DNA from: Thalassovita mangrovi
GTDB taxonomy: Bacteria > Pseudomonadota > Alphaproteobacteria > Rhodobacterales > Rhodobacteraceae
Direction of reading: 5' to 3'
DNA length: 64,000 nucleotides
Assembly (NCBI RefSeq): GCF_009857745.1
Contig: NZ_WWEN01000002.1
Coordinates: 744,001 to 808,000 of the forward strand
Shown one piece after another: positions 8,200 to 16,430 of this stretch (positions are counted from its first letter, which is position 1; the number at the start of each line of letters is the position of its first letter). A program made the position numbers and the translations under genes. The notes under the pieces are model-generated. The model searched no databases. It had not been told where the DNA came from and was given only the letters and a program-made list of their open reading frames with translations.

Positions 8200-9648
8200 T
8201 CAGGCCCGCCAGAACGCCACGGTCAGCATCGCGTAGACCGCCAGCAGCTCCAGCCGCCCGATCAGCATCGCCCCCGACAGCAGCCATTTGGCGCCGTCGT
8301 TCAGTTCGGAAAAATTGCCCGCCGGCCCGATCGTATCGCCCAAGCCCGGCCCGATATTGGCCAGTGCCGAGGCCGCGCCGGACACCGAGGTGATGAAATC
8401 CAGCCCCGTCATTGCCAGCCCCACCGACACCAGTCCCAGCGTCACCATGAAGAACACGAAGAACGACATCACCGAATTCAGCACGTCGTCGTCGATCTTG
8501 CGCCCGGCATAGCGCGGCACGAACATGCCGCTGGGCGAACGGGTCTTGCGCAGCTGCGCCCGGATCGAGGCCAGCAGGATCTGGTAGCGGAAGATCTTCA
8601 CCGAACAGGCGGTCGACCCCGCGCAGCCACCGATCAGCCCGGTGAAGAAGAACAGCGTGATCAGCAGGTTGCCCCAGCCCATGTAATCGGCGCTGGCATA
8701 GCCGGTGCCGGTGATGATCGAGGTGATGTTGAACACCGCCTCGCGGAAGGATTTTTCCCAGTGATGCGGGAACACCGCCAGCAGCACGACGGTGGTGAAG
8801 CCGATCAGCACGGCGATGACCAACAGGAAGCCATAGACCTGCCGGTCCTTCAGCAGCGCGGTGCGGTGGCCGTTGACCATCTGCACGTAGCGCACGAAGG
8901 GCAGCGCGGCCAGCACCATGAAGACGGCGGCGACATATTCCAGCGGCCCCGAAAACGCCGCGAAGGACGCATCGCGGGTGGAAAACCCGCCGGTGGAAAT
9001 GGTGGTCAGCGCATGCACCGTGGCATCAAAGGTTTCCATCCCCAGCCCCATATAGGTCAGCAGGCACAGCGCCGTCAGCGCCACGTAGATCACCGAAATC
9101 TGCGACGCGATCTCGGTCGCGCGGGGCAGGATCTTGCCCATCGTGTCGAAGCTTTCGGAACGGAAGATCTGCATCCCGCCCACCCGCAATTCGGGCAGGA
9201 ACACCATCGCCACCACGATGATGCCGATGCCGCCCAGCCATTGCAGGATGCCGCGCCACAAAAGCAACCCCTTGGGCATCGTGTCGAGCCCGGTGAGAAC
9301 GGTGGCCCCGGTGGTGGTCAGCCCCGACATCGCCTCGAAAAACGCATCCACCGGGCGGGCGTCGGTTTCGCCCAGCATGAAGGGCAGCGCGCCGAACATC
9401 GGCAGGGCCAGCCAGACGCCGGTGGTCAGGATGAAGGTCTGCTGGATCGACAGCCCCTCGCGGGTGCCGTTCTGGCAGGCCAGCGCGATCAGCCCGCCGG
9501 TCAGCACCGTCAGCAAAGCGCTTTCCGCGAAGTTGCGCCAGTGGTCGCGGCCTTCGGCGATATCGACCAGCATCGGCGGCAGCATGGTCAATCCAAGCGC
9601 CGCCACCAGCAGGCCGATCACATATCCGACGGGTCTCAGATCAAACAT
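8200..9648 (-). CDS. trkH: TrkH-family potassium uptake protein
   Basis: The 482-residue polytopic inner-membrane protein belongs to the TrkH/KtrB superfamily, which imports K+ together with a TrkA-type NAD-binding regulator. Selectivity-filter-like loops of the four repeats are visible: SGLTTTGATVL, TISTGGFST, ITGTGYAS and LANIGPGLG. GGIGIIVVAMVFLPELRVGGMQ and GGCAGSTACSVKIFRYQ are also typical. The ATG at 9648 (MFDLRPVGYVIG) is chosen because the upstream part of the open frame (to 9804) is low-complexity and non-hydrophobic. No trkA partner lies in the window. Confidence 0.93.
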   Translation of the reverse strand: MFDLRPVGYVIGLLVAALGLTMLPPMLVDIAEGRDHWRNFAESALLTVLTGGLIALACQNGTREGLSIQQTFILTTGVWLALPMFGALPFMLGETDARPVDAFFEAMSGLTTTGATVLTGLDTMPKGLLLWRGILQWLGGIGIIVVAMVFLPELRVGGMQIFRSESFDTMGKILPRATEIASQISVIYVALTALCLLTYMGLGMETFDATVHALTTISTGGFSTRDASFAAFSGPLEYVAAVFMVLAALPFVRYVQMVNGHRTALLKDRQVYGFLLVIAVLIGFTTVVLLAVFPHHWEKSFREAVFNITSIITGTGYASADYMGWGNLLITLFFFTGLIGGCAGSTACSVKIFRYQILLASIRAQLRKTRSPSGMFVPRYAGRKIDDDVLNSVMSFFVFFMVTLGLVSVGLAMTGLDFITSVSGAASALANIGPGLGDTIGPAGNFSELNDGAKWLLSGAMLIGRLELLAVYAMLTVAFWRA

Positions 9649-9842
9649 GACAGCAGCGATGGCGTGGGCGGGCCGGGCTGTCAAGCCGTCTTGGCCCGCG
9701 CCACCCGGGGCGGGATGGGCGCGCCCCTGCGACACAGCGCCAACCGATGCATCTGCATGCAATGAACCGGTTTGCGCAGGAAACGGATCGGCACAAGGCG
9801 ACACCAGTGGCTACACCGGCGAAAGACCATCCGAGGTATGCC

Positions 9843-10439
9843 ATGATCGACCTGACGGTTGCTTTGATCGTTTTCCTGTTCCCCCTCGCCTACAGCCCCG
9901 GGCCGGGGAACATGTTCTTCGCCGCCAACGGCGCCCGCTTCGGCCTGCGCGCAACCCTGCCCGCCCATGTAGGCTATCATATCGCGACCTGGATCATCAC
10001 CGTTGCCATCGGGCTGGGCTTCGCCGCTGCACTGGAACGGTTTCCGGCGGTCTTCGTCTGGCTCAAATGGGCCGGCTCCGCCTATGTGCTGTATCTCGCC
10101 TGGCGGTTCTTCCGCGCCGGGGCGATCGAGGCGGACGGTGCCGCGCGACCGGCCAGTTTCGCCGACGGGGTGATCCTGCTGGTGCTCAATCCCAAGGCCT
10201 ATGCGATCATCATCCTGATGTTTTCGCAGTTCCTGGACCTGACGCGGCCGCAGGGCATCGCCGTGGTGGGCTGGATCGCCACCGTCTTCACGCTCAACAA
10301 CCTGGTGGCGTTCCTGACATGGACCGCGATCGGCAACCGGATCGCGGCTTTGTTTCGAAGCCAGACCAGCGCGCGCCGGCTCAACACCGGTTTCGGCCTG
10401 ATCCTGGCCGGGGTTGCGCTATGGATGATGTCGGGCTGA
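9843..10439 (+). CDS. LysE/RhtB-family amino-acid exporter
   Basis: The 198-residue protein has about six hydrophobic segments and the LysE/RhtB signature SPGPGNMFF near residue 16, plus LNPKAY near residue 114, both hallmarks of small amino-acid or homoserine lactone efflux permeases. The substrate cannot be read from the sequence. The ATG at 9843 follows a gAGGtatgcc stretch and gives a hydrophobic N-terminus. It is divergent from trkH and ends before a strong terminator. Confidence 0.9.
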   Translation: MIDLTVALIVFLFPLAYSPGPGNMFFAANGARFGLRATLPAHVGYHIATWIITVAIGLGFAAALERFPAVFVWLKWAGSAYVLYLAWRFFRAGAIEADGAARPASFADGVILLVLNPKAYAIIILMFSQFLDLTRPQGIAVVGWIATVFTLNNLVAFLTWTAIGNRIAALFRSQTSARRLNTGFGLILAGVALWMMSG

Positions 10440-10468
10440 GCGGAGCCGCAACCGGCCCCTGAAATGCT

Positions 10469-10505
10469 AAAACCCGCGCCATACCGGATGGCGCGGGTTT
10501 TAAAT
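10469..10505. terminator. Bidirectional intrinsic terminator
   Basis: A perfect 14-bp stem (10469-10482 with 10488-10501) with loop ACCGG has A4 on one side and T4 on the other. It sits between the convergent LysE-family gene and the DUF1127 gene and can serve both. Confidence 0.9.
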
Positions 10506-10531
10506 AAGGTCGGATCGGGTATCTGATCCGA

Positions 10532-10747
10532 TCAGATATAGAACATGTCGCGGAACACGTAGCGGGTGATGTCGTCGCGCTTCAGGCCCATTGCGGCCAG
10601 TTCTGCGTCACTCTTCGCTTCCAGCTTCTGGACCTGATCGATACGCGATTTGCGGTTCATGTAGTTGTTGAGCCCGGTCGCGATGCCTGCCCAAAAACCT
10701 TCGTTGCGGCCAGCTAGGCCATGAATATTCGTTGCTTGCGTTGCCAT
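10532..10747 (-). CDS. DUF1127 family small protein
   Basis: The 71-residue protein has a C-terminal YjiS-like DUF1127 motif, here KLEAKSDAELAAMGLKRDDITRYVFRD-type, with the conserved L-x(4)-D-x-E-L-x-x-x-G-L-x-R-x-D-I core. Members are small, Arg-rich and linked to RNA maturation and to phosphate or carbon storage metabolism in related alphaproteobacteria, but no biochemical role is certain. The ATG at 10747 has GAGGG just upstream. The frame extends to 10789, but that longer version lacks a good ribosome site. Confidence 0.88.
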   Translation of the reverse strand: MATQATNIHGLAGRNEGFWAGIATGLNNYMNRKSRIDQVQKLEAKSDAELAAMGLKRDDITRYVFRDMFYI

Positions 10748-10750
10748 TTT

Positions 10751-10807
10751 GGAACCCTCGTTTGCTTCAATGGTTCCTCCCCTTGGCACTCAATATAGGT
10801 AAACCTA
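10751..10807 (-). promoter_or_regulatory. Leader of the DUF1127 gene: hairpin over the ribosome site and an upstream palindrome
   Basis: GGAACC (10751-10756) can pair with GGTTCC (10772-10777). On the mRNA the 3' arm overlaps the GAGGG ribosome site, so the start could be folded away. Further upstream is a perfect inverted repeat, TAGGT-AA-ACCTA (10796-10807), which could be an operator. Both are seen in the sequence; regulation is inferred only. Confidence 0.35.
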
Positions 10808-10902
10808 GCTGACATGACTATTTCCGTTTCTGAATAGCGGCCCTGCATCTGCTGCAACGCAGAAAAATTCCCCCGCAAAATGCGGCAGTGCAGAAATTCC
10901 GC

Positions 10903-11250
10903 TCAGACCGGCATATTGTTCGTCGCCTCGCCTTCTTCGGTCGCGCTGGCTTGGCTTGCCGGTTCGGGCATGGCCGGCGGGGCCGAGGGCTTGCGCGTCT
11001 TGCGTGCCCGCGTGGCGCTGGCTTTCGTCGCCCCGCGCGACCGGCTCGCGGGTTTCGTGGCCTTGCGGGCGGTGGCGGTTGCCTGCGCCGGCGCCGCTTC
11101 GGCCTCGTCTTCGTCCTGCGCCATACCGGCCAGCGGGGCCATCGCCATTTGCGTCAGCGTCTTCATCATCTGCGTCTGAAATTCCAGCCCGAGCGACGTC
11201 AGGCGGAACATGGCGACCGACATTTGATAGGGATTCATGACATGGATCAT
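10903..11250 (-). CDS. Unrecognised small protein with basic Ala/Lys/Arg-rich tail
   Basis: The 115-residue product has two parts. Residues 1-45 are Met-rich and amphipathic (MIHVMNPYQMSVAMF, then FQTQMMKTLTQMAMAPLAG). After an acidic hinge (DEDEAEAAP), residues about 53-100 form an Ala/Thr/Lys/Arg tail (ARKATKPASRSRGATKAS) that resembles histone H1-like or nucleoid-associated tails. AGGA six bases before the ATG at 11250 supports this start; a second Met lies at 11238. It is a single gene between DUF1127 and folE2. I do not recognise a family. The first part could also recall short phasin-like helices. Confidence 0.65.
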   Translation of the reverse strand: MIHVMNPYQMSVAMFRLTSLGLEFQTQMMKTLTQMAMAPLAGMAQDEDEAEAAPAQATATARKATKPASRSRGATKASATRARKTRKPSAPPAMPEPASQASATEEGEATNNMPV

Positions 11251-11444
11251 CTTCTATCCTCTCTGGAACAAAGCGTGTGACTTGGGAATCCGCCTATCAG
11301 GCTTGCGTTACGGCAAGATGAAGGCGTTTTCCCCCAAGTCTGCGCGACCAAACGGGCCCCGGCCAAACGATTCCGCCCGCCAAAAGGGCGCGCGGACGCC
11401 CCGACACGCCTTTTTGCATGCAATTTAGGCGCTCACGCGCGCGA

Positions 11445-12545
11445 TCAGCCGACGTGGTAGAGCGTGTTGAACAGTTTCGGATCGATGCTTTCAGACGAAA
11501 ACGTGTCGCCCTCGGTCAGGATGGACACCGCGTCATGGCTGTGCAGGCTTTCCTGATGGCTGGCCACGATGCGGAAATCGCCGACGCGCGGATCGTCTTC
11601 CAATTGCTGCGCGAACAGCCGCGTGGCATCCTCGACGAAGATCGGGTTGGCCGCGTTCAGCTCGGCAAAGGCCTGTTCGTCCTCGCGCTTGACCATCACC
11701 TGGGTTTCGGTCGGCACCGCGGTGCGCGCCATGTCGATCAGGTCTTCGAACCACAGGATCGCGCCCGGCCGCGCCTCGACCGAAATCCGCGCCACGGACC
11801 GCTGCGAATGCGGCGTCGCCAGCTGGCCGCGGAACTGCCGCGCGTGTTCGCTGAGTTCCAGCGAACAGGGGCAGGTCGAGGAATAGACGTAATCGAGATG
11901 CATGATCTTTTTCCGCGTCCCGGCGGTTTCGATCAGTTCCAGCGCGATGTCGTAATACTGGAAACCTTCCAGCCCAGACCGCAGCGACGGCAGCTTCACC
12001 GGATAGGAAAACCGCATCTGGATACGCGCGTCGAAACTGTCCAGGTCGGCCTTGTAATCTTCCAGCGCCGCGTCGATCACCTCGAAGCTGAAGGTCTTTT
12101 CGGCGTGCTTGTAGAAGGACCGCATGATGCGGGACATGTTGATGCCCTTCTTTTCCGCTTCCAGGCTGACGGTGCCGGTGACGCTGGTTTCCAGCGTCAG
12201 GTCCGACGCGTCGCGCCGGTGGAACCGGATCGGCAGGCGGAAATTGGAAATGCCGACATGCTGGATCACCCGCTTGGCGCCGCGGATCAGGCTGGCCGGG
12301 CCGTTCTGCAGATCGGGCAGGCTGTCCTTGTACTCGCCGTCGACCTCGAATTCCTCGGGATATTCGCGCCGCAGCGCCGGGTAATTTGCCAAAACGGCAT
12401 CCGGCAGCAGCCGCGAAATCGCCGGATCGAGATCGGCGATTTCCTCGGGCGTGGCCTGTACGGCCCAATCCCGCAACCGGGCCAGGGCCTCTTCCGCCTC
12501 TTTCCGGCGGGTCATGGCATCGATTTCAGCGGTATGGACATTCAT
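11445..12545 (-). CDS. folE2: GTP cyclohydrolase FolE2 (type IB)
   Basis: The 366-residue enzyme opens the ring of GTP to give 7,8-dihydroneopterin triphosphate, the first step to tetrahydrofolate. FolE2 is the form that works with several metals and is often favoured under zinc limitation. Recognisable segments are GISNFRLPIRF, MSRIMRSFY, LDYVYSSTCPCSLELSEHA (the catalytic/metal Cys region) and TPHSQRSVARISVE, with a C-terminal SHQESLHSHDAV. The ATG at 12545 (MNVHTAEIDAM) is chosen; an upstream ATG at 12563 adds six unlikely residues. I saw no obvious Zur box upstream. Confidence 0.96.
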   Translation of the reverse strand: MNVHTAEIDAMTRRKEAEEALARLRDWAVQATPEEIADLDPAISRLLPDAVLANYPALRREYPEEFEVDGEYKDSLPDLQNGPASLIRGAKRVIQHVGISNFRLPIRFHRRDASDLTLETSVTGTVSLEAEKKGINMSRIMRSFYKHAEKTFSFEVIDAALEDYKADLDSFDARIQMRFSYPVKLPSLRSGLEGFQYYDIALELIETAGTRKKIMHLDYVYSSTCPCSLELSEHARQFRGQLATPHSQRSVARISVEARPGAILWFEDLIDMARTAVPTETQVMVKREDEQAFAELNAANPIFVEDATRLFAQQLEDDPRVGDFRIVASHQESLHSHDAVSILTEGDTFSSESIDPKLFNTLYHVG

Positions 12546-12675
12546 TTTGCCCCTCCTGCGCATGCTGGTCGCATTGCTAATTTAGGACCGAAACCGGGGA
12601 TTTCCAAATCCCGACGTTTTTTACCGGAAAAACGCATTCCGGGACACGCGACCCCGGAAACGCGCATCGCCCCGC

Positions 12676-13857
12676 TTACGCCTTGTCCAGCGCCTGTTTC
12701 AGGTCCGCGATCAGGTCCTCGGGGTCTTCCAGCCCGACCGAGAACCGCACCAGTCCGTCGGAAATGCCCAAGGTGTCCTTCTGCTCCTGCGGCAGGCGCT
12801 GATGGGTGGTGGTGGCGGGATGGGTGGCGATCGACTTGGCATCGGCGAAGTTGTTGGAAATCGTCACGATCTCCAACGCGTTGAGGAAGCGGAAACAGGC
12901 CGCCTTGCCGCCCTTTACCTCGAAGGTCACGACGGTGCCGCCCGCCGGGGCCTGGCGCCGCGCCAGCTCATGCTGCGGATGGGCCGCATGGGTCGGGTAG
13001 CGCACGGCGTTCAGCTTGGCATGGCCCGACAGCGCCTCGGCGATCTGTTCGGCCGCCGCCGCCTGCGCCCGCACCCGCAGTTCCAGCGTTTCCAGCGCCT
13101 TCAGATGGGTCCAGGCGGTGAACGGGTTCATCGCCCCGCCGGTATGCTTGATATAGGTCTCGATCGGTCCGCGGATCAGCTCCTTCGAGCCGCAGATCAC
13201 ACCGCCCAGCATCCGCCCCTGCCCGTCCACATGCTTGGTGGTCGACACGATGGAAATGTCGGCACCGCAGGCCCGGGCATAGGAAAACACCGGCGTCGCC
13301 ATCGCGTCGTCGACCAGCACCAGCGCGCCATTGGCATGGGCCAGGTCGCAGACATGTTTCAGGTCGATCACTTCCAGCGTCGGGTTGGAAATCGATTCCA
13401 GGAACACCAGACGCGTGTCGGGCCGGATCGCTGCCGCCCAAGCTTCGTTGTCGGTGCCATCGACCAGCGTCACCTCGACCCCGAAGCGGCCAAGGATGTC
13501 TTCGAGAATATACAGGCACGACCCGAACAGCGCCCGCGCCGCGACGACGTGATCGCCCGATTTCAGCAAAGCGGTCAGCGCGCCGTTCACCGCCGCCATG
13601 CCGGATGCGCAGGCAAAGGCATCCTCGTATCCCAGGTAGCCGGAAATCCGGTCCTCGAACATCGCCATGGTCGGGTTGCCGTAGCGGGCATAGATGAATT
13701 CATCCTCGCCCGCCTTCTGGAACCGCGCCTCGGCCTGTTCAGCCGTGTCGTAGACGAAGCCCTGCGTCAGGAAAATCGCCTCGCTCACCTCGTTATACTG
13801 GCTGCGGCGGGTGCCGCCATGGACCAGCTCGGTGCGCTTTTTCCAACCATCGCTCAT
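12676..13857 (-). CDS. metZ: O-succinylhomoserine sulfhydrylase
   Basis: The 393-residue PLP enzyme of the Cys/Met metabolism family makes homocysteine directly from O-succinylhomoserine and sulfide in methionine synthesis. Features are LTQGFVYDTAEQAEARF, YARYGNPT, FACASGMAAVNGAL, VDDAMATP and the Schiff-base lysine in STTKHVDGQGR (Lys208). The C-terminal motif SVGLEDPEDLIADL is typical. The start at 13857 has GGAGG nine bases upstream. A SAM-II riboswitch and terminator precede it, which strongly supports the methionine role over cystathionine lyase or synthase alternatives. Confidence 0.95.
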   Translation of the reverse strand: MSDGWKKRTELVHGGTRRSQYNEVSEAIFLTQGFVYDTAEQAEARFQKAGEDEFIYARYGNPTMAMFEDRISGYLGYEDAFACASGMAAVNGALTALLKSGDHVVAARALFGSCLYILEDILGRFGVEVTLVDGTDNEAWAAAIRPDTRLVFLESISNPTLEVIDLKHVCDLAHANGALVLVDDAMATPVFSYARACGADISIVSTTKHVDGQGRMLGGVICGSKELIRGPIETYIKHTGGAMNPFTAWTHLKALETLELRVRAQAAAAEQIAEALSGHAKLNAVRYPTHAAHPQHELARRQAPAGGTVVTFEVKGGKAACFRFLNALEIVTISNNFADAKSIATHPATTTHQRLPQEQKDTLGISDGLVRFSVGLEDPEDLIADLKQALDKA

Positions 13858-13888
13858 CTGTCATCCTCCGGCGCCTGTCGCGCCAAAT

Positions 13889-13925
13889 AAAAAAGCCCCG
13901 TCGCGGTCAAGCGAAAGGGGCCTTT
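13889..13925 (-). terminator. Rho-independent terminator in the metZ leader
   Basis: On the minus strand AGGCCCC pairs with GGGGCTT around an inner TCGC/GCGA stem and is followed by six T residues. It lies between the SAM-II aptamer and metZ, so it is the probable expression platform: SAM binding would favour termination. Confidence 0.75.
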
Positions 13926-13935
13926 CATCCTGACC

Positions 13936-13984
13936 TTTTAGCGGAATGTTTAACGTGGCCCGCAATCCGGTAACAAATCGCCAC
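13936..13984 (-). promoter_or_regulatory. SAM-II riboswitch (metA motif) upstream of metZ
   Basis: Read on the minus strand, the element matches the SAM-II consensus as I know it: GTGGCGATTTG, a loop ending GGATTGCGG, GCCACGTTAAAC, then CCGCTAAAA. GTGGC (13980-13984) pairs with GCCAC (13955-13959) as P1. GCGG (13960-13963) can pair with CCGC (13941-13944) as the pseudoknot. It lies 78 bases upstream of metZ, the usual target in alphaproteobacteria. SAM should lower metZ expression. Confidence 0.9.
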
Positions 13985-14111
13985 ATGCGCCCGCTGATAC
14001 GCCTCTGCGCATGGTCCGTCAACCGTCACCATTCTGTAACCCGGCATTCACACGGGCTTTGCAGGCTTGGCCTAAACAAGCCGCATCGAGCAGAAGTAGA
14101 GGGTTCGGGGA

Positions 14112-15053
14112 ATGCCCATTCTACGGATCAACGCGACCGATACCGGGCCACGGCTGCACGGCGCCGGGTACAGGCTGCAACCGGTACTGCAAGACCTCGC
14201 TCAGGGGACCGGCCCGGTCATCGTGATGGTGCACGGGTTCAAATTCGCGCCGGGTGCCGATGACGACTGCCCGCACCGGCATATCCTGTCGCTGACCCCC
14301 GCCGTCGCCTGCTGGAAGGCGCAAAGCTGGCCCGCCGGGCTGGGCTTTGGCCGCGGCGCGCACGACGAGGGCCTGGGCATCGCCTTCGGCTGGCAGGGCA
14401 CCGGCACGATCTGGCAGGCTTATCGCCGCGCCGCGCAGGCGGGCGAGGCGCTGGCCGAGGTGATCGCCACCCTGCGCCACCACGCCCCGGACCGGCCGAT
14501 CCACGCCATCGCCCATTCGATGGGCGCGCGGGTGGTGCTTTCGGCGCTGACCCACCTGCCCGCGCACAGCGTGAACCGGATGCTGCTGCTGGGCGGCGCG
14601 GAATACCATTCGACCGCGCTGGCGGCGATGACCACGCCGGCCGGGCGCAGCGCCGAGTTGATCAACGTGACCAGCCGGGAAAACGACCTGTACGATTTCC
14701 TGCTTGAACGGCTGGTGGCCCGGCCGGAGCGCGGCGACACCACGCTGGGGGCAAAGGCGCCGGGCACCTGCAACACGCTGACGCTGCAACTGGACGATCC
14801 CGCCACGCTGATGACCTTCGCCCGGCGCGGGGTCCAAGTCGCGCCGCCCGAACGCCGCGTCTGCCACTGGTCCTTCTACCTGCGCGACGGGGCGTTCGGG
14901 CTGTACAGCGCGCTGCTGCGCGACGCGCATGCCTTCCCGCTGGGCGCCTTGCAGGCGATGCTGCCCGAAACCCCAAGCCGCCGCTGGTCACGGCTTTTTG
15001 CCCTGCCCGATCTTGCCCTGCCCTTGCCACTGGCCGGGAAAGCCCCATCATGA
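14112..15053 (+). CDS. Alpha/beta hydrolase
   Basis: The 313-residue protein has an alpha/beta hydrolase core: VIVMVHGFKFAPG (oxyanion-side strand, about residue 36) and the nucleophile elbow AIAHSMGARV with Ser136. A late His in RRVCHWSFYLRDG could complete the triad. No signal peptide or membrane segment is evident. It is followed 26 bases later by a GST-like gene and may share its transcript. The substrate is unknown; a DUF900/lipase-like hydrolase is the closest description. Confidence 0.8.
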   Translation: MPILRINATDTGPRLHGAGYRLQPVLQDLAQGTGPVIVMVHGFKFAPGADDDCPHRHILSLTPAVACWKAQSWPAGLGFGRGAHDEGLGIAFGWQGTGTIWQAYRRAAQAGEALAEVIATLRHHAPDRPIHAIAHSMGARVVLSALTHLPAHSVNRMLLLGGAEYHSTALAAMTTPAGRSAELINVTSRENDLYDFLLERLVARPERGDTTLGAKAPGTCNTLTLQLDDPATLMTFARRGVQVAPPERRVCHWSFYLRDGAFGLYSALLRDAHAFPLGALQAMLPETPSRRWSRLFALPDLALPLPLAGKAPS

Positions 15054-15079
15054 GTGCGATCTGACAAGGAACGCGCGAC

Positions 15080-15787
15080 ATGACCGACCCGATCGAACTT
15101 TATTACTGGCCGACGCCGAACGGCTGGAAAATCACCATCGCCCTCGAGGAGATGGAGCTGCCCTATAACCTGCACCTGGTGAATATCGGCGCGGGCGAAC
15201 AATTCGACCCCGAATTCCTGAAAATCGCCCCCAACAACCGGATGCCCGCGATCGTCGATCCCGACGGACCCGGCGGCGACCCGATTTCGATCTTCGAATC
15301 CGGCGCGATCCTGCAATACCTGGCGCGCAAGACCGGCCGGTTTTACGGCGAAACCGAACGCGACCGGGTGGCGGTGGATCAGTGGCTGATGTGGCAGATG
15401 GGCGGGGTCGGCCCGATGGCGGGACAGGCGCATCATTTCCTGAAATACGCACCCTCGATGGAACCGCCCAACGACCTGCCCTATGCCAAGGACCGGTACA
15501 GGAACGAGGTCGCCCGGCTCTACCGGGTGCTGGATACGCAATTGGGCAAGCATGAATACGCGGCGGGGGATTTCTATTCCATCGCTGACATGGCGATCTG
15601 GCCCTGGGCGTCGCTGTGGGAAGGCCAGCAGCAGACCCTGGACGACAAGCCCAACCTGAAGCGTTGGCTGGATCAGCTGAGCGCACGGCCGGGCGTTCAG
15701 AAAGGCCGCGCCGTGGCCGCCGAAAAACGCGCCAAGCTGCAGGACAACAAGGACGCGCAGAAGGTGCTGTTCGGGCAGAAGGGTTGA
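15080..15787 (+). CDS. Glutathione S-transferase family protein, YfcG/YghU-like
   Basis: The 235-residue protein has the GST fold with an N-terminal thioredoxin-like domain (IELYYWPTPNGWKITIALEE) and the cis-Pro/Glu-Ser glutathione site (NRMPAIVDPDG, then IFESGAILQYLA). The TPNGWK start is typical of the Nu-class/YfcG-YghU group, which are glutathione disulfide-bond reductases rather than classical transferases. ADMAIWPWAS is a conserved C-domain block. It ends 23 bases from the convergent yciB gene. Confidence 0.92.
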   Translation: MTDPIELYYWPTPNGWKITIALEEMELPYNLHLVNIGAGEQFDPEFLKIAPNNRMPAIVDPDGPGGDPISIFESGAILQYLARKTGRFYGETERDRVAVDQWLMWQMGGVGPMAGQAHHFLKYAPSMEPPNDLPYAKDRYRNEVARLYRVLDTQLGKHEYAAGDFYSIADMAIWPWASLWEGQQQTLDDKPNLKRWLDQLSARPGVQKGRAVAAEKRAKLQDNKDAQKVLFGQKG

Positions 15788-15810
15788 GAGAGGGGGCCGA
15801 ATTCGCCCCC

Positions 15811-16419
15811 TTACCCCTCGTCGTCCTCTTTGCTGACGCCGTATTTGCGGAACACCGATCCCTGGCTCATGAAGAACAGGAACACCGCCGCGGTCAGCCC
15901 GAAGGTCTTGAAATAGACCCAAGCCTCTTCGCTCTGGGTGCGCCAGATGAATTCGTTGAGTACTGCAAGGCCGAGGAAGAAAACCACCAGCCGCCGGGTC
16001 AGCACCAGCCAGCCTTCCTTGCTCAACGGCAGATGCGCGTCCATCAGCGACTCGAGATAGCTGTGCCCGCGCAGCAGCCCGAACCCCAAGGCCCCGGCGA
16101 AGAACAGGTAGATCAGCGTCGGCTTCATCTTGAAGAAGCGGGGATCGTTCAGCCAGACCGACAGCCCGCCGAACACCACCACCAGCACCAGCGTCACCAC
16201 CTGCATCTTCGACAGATGCCCGGTCAGCCGCCACAGCGCCAGCGTGCTGAGGATCATCAGCGGCACGAACCCGGCCGTCACCGCGATGAAGCCTTCGTAT
16301 TCGGTGCCGCCGAAGGTGAACACCCGGTCCTTCAGCAGAATATAGGCCGCGAAGAACGCCACGATGGGCCCGTATTCCAGACCCGATTTCAGCAGCGGAT
16401 TGATCGTCTTTTCAGCCAT
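15811..16419 (-). CDS. yciB: Septation protein YciB/IspZ family inner-membrane protein
   Basis: The 202-residue protein has about five to six membrane segments and the YciB signature near the N-terminus (LEYGPIVAFFAAYI), the MKPTLIYLFFAGALGFGLL block and the LNEFIWR motif with WVYFKTFGL. YciB proteins affect envelope integrity and septation in other bacteria. It lies 11 bases after the EamA transporter gene and looks like the last gene of the ftsY cluster. Confidence 0.93.
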   Translation of the reverse strand: MAEKTINPLLKSGLEYGPIVAFFAAYILLKDRVFTFGGTEYEGFIAVTAGFVPLMILSTLALWRLTGHLSKMQVVTLVLVVVFGGLSVWLNDPRFFKMKPTLIYLFFAGALGFGLLRGHSYLESLMDAHLPLSKEGWLVLTRRLVVFFLGLAVLNEFIWRTQSEEAWVYFKTFGLTAAVFLFFMSQGSVFRKYGVSKEDDEG

Positions 16420-16430
16420 GGTGCCTCCTG

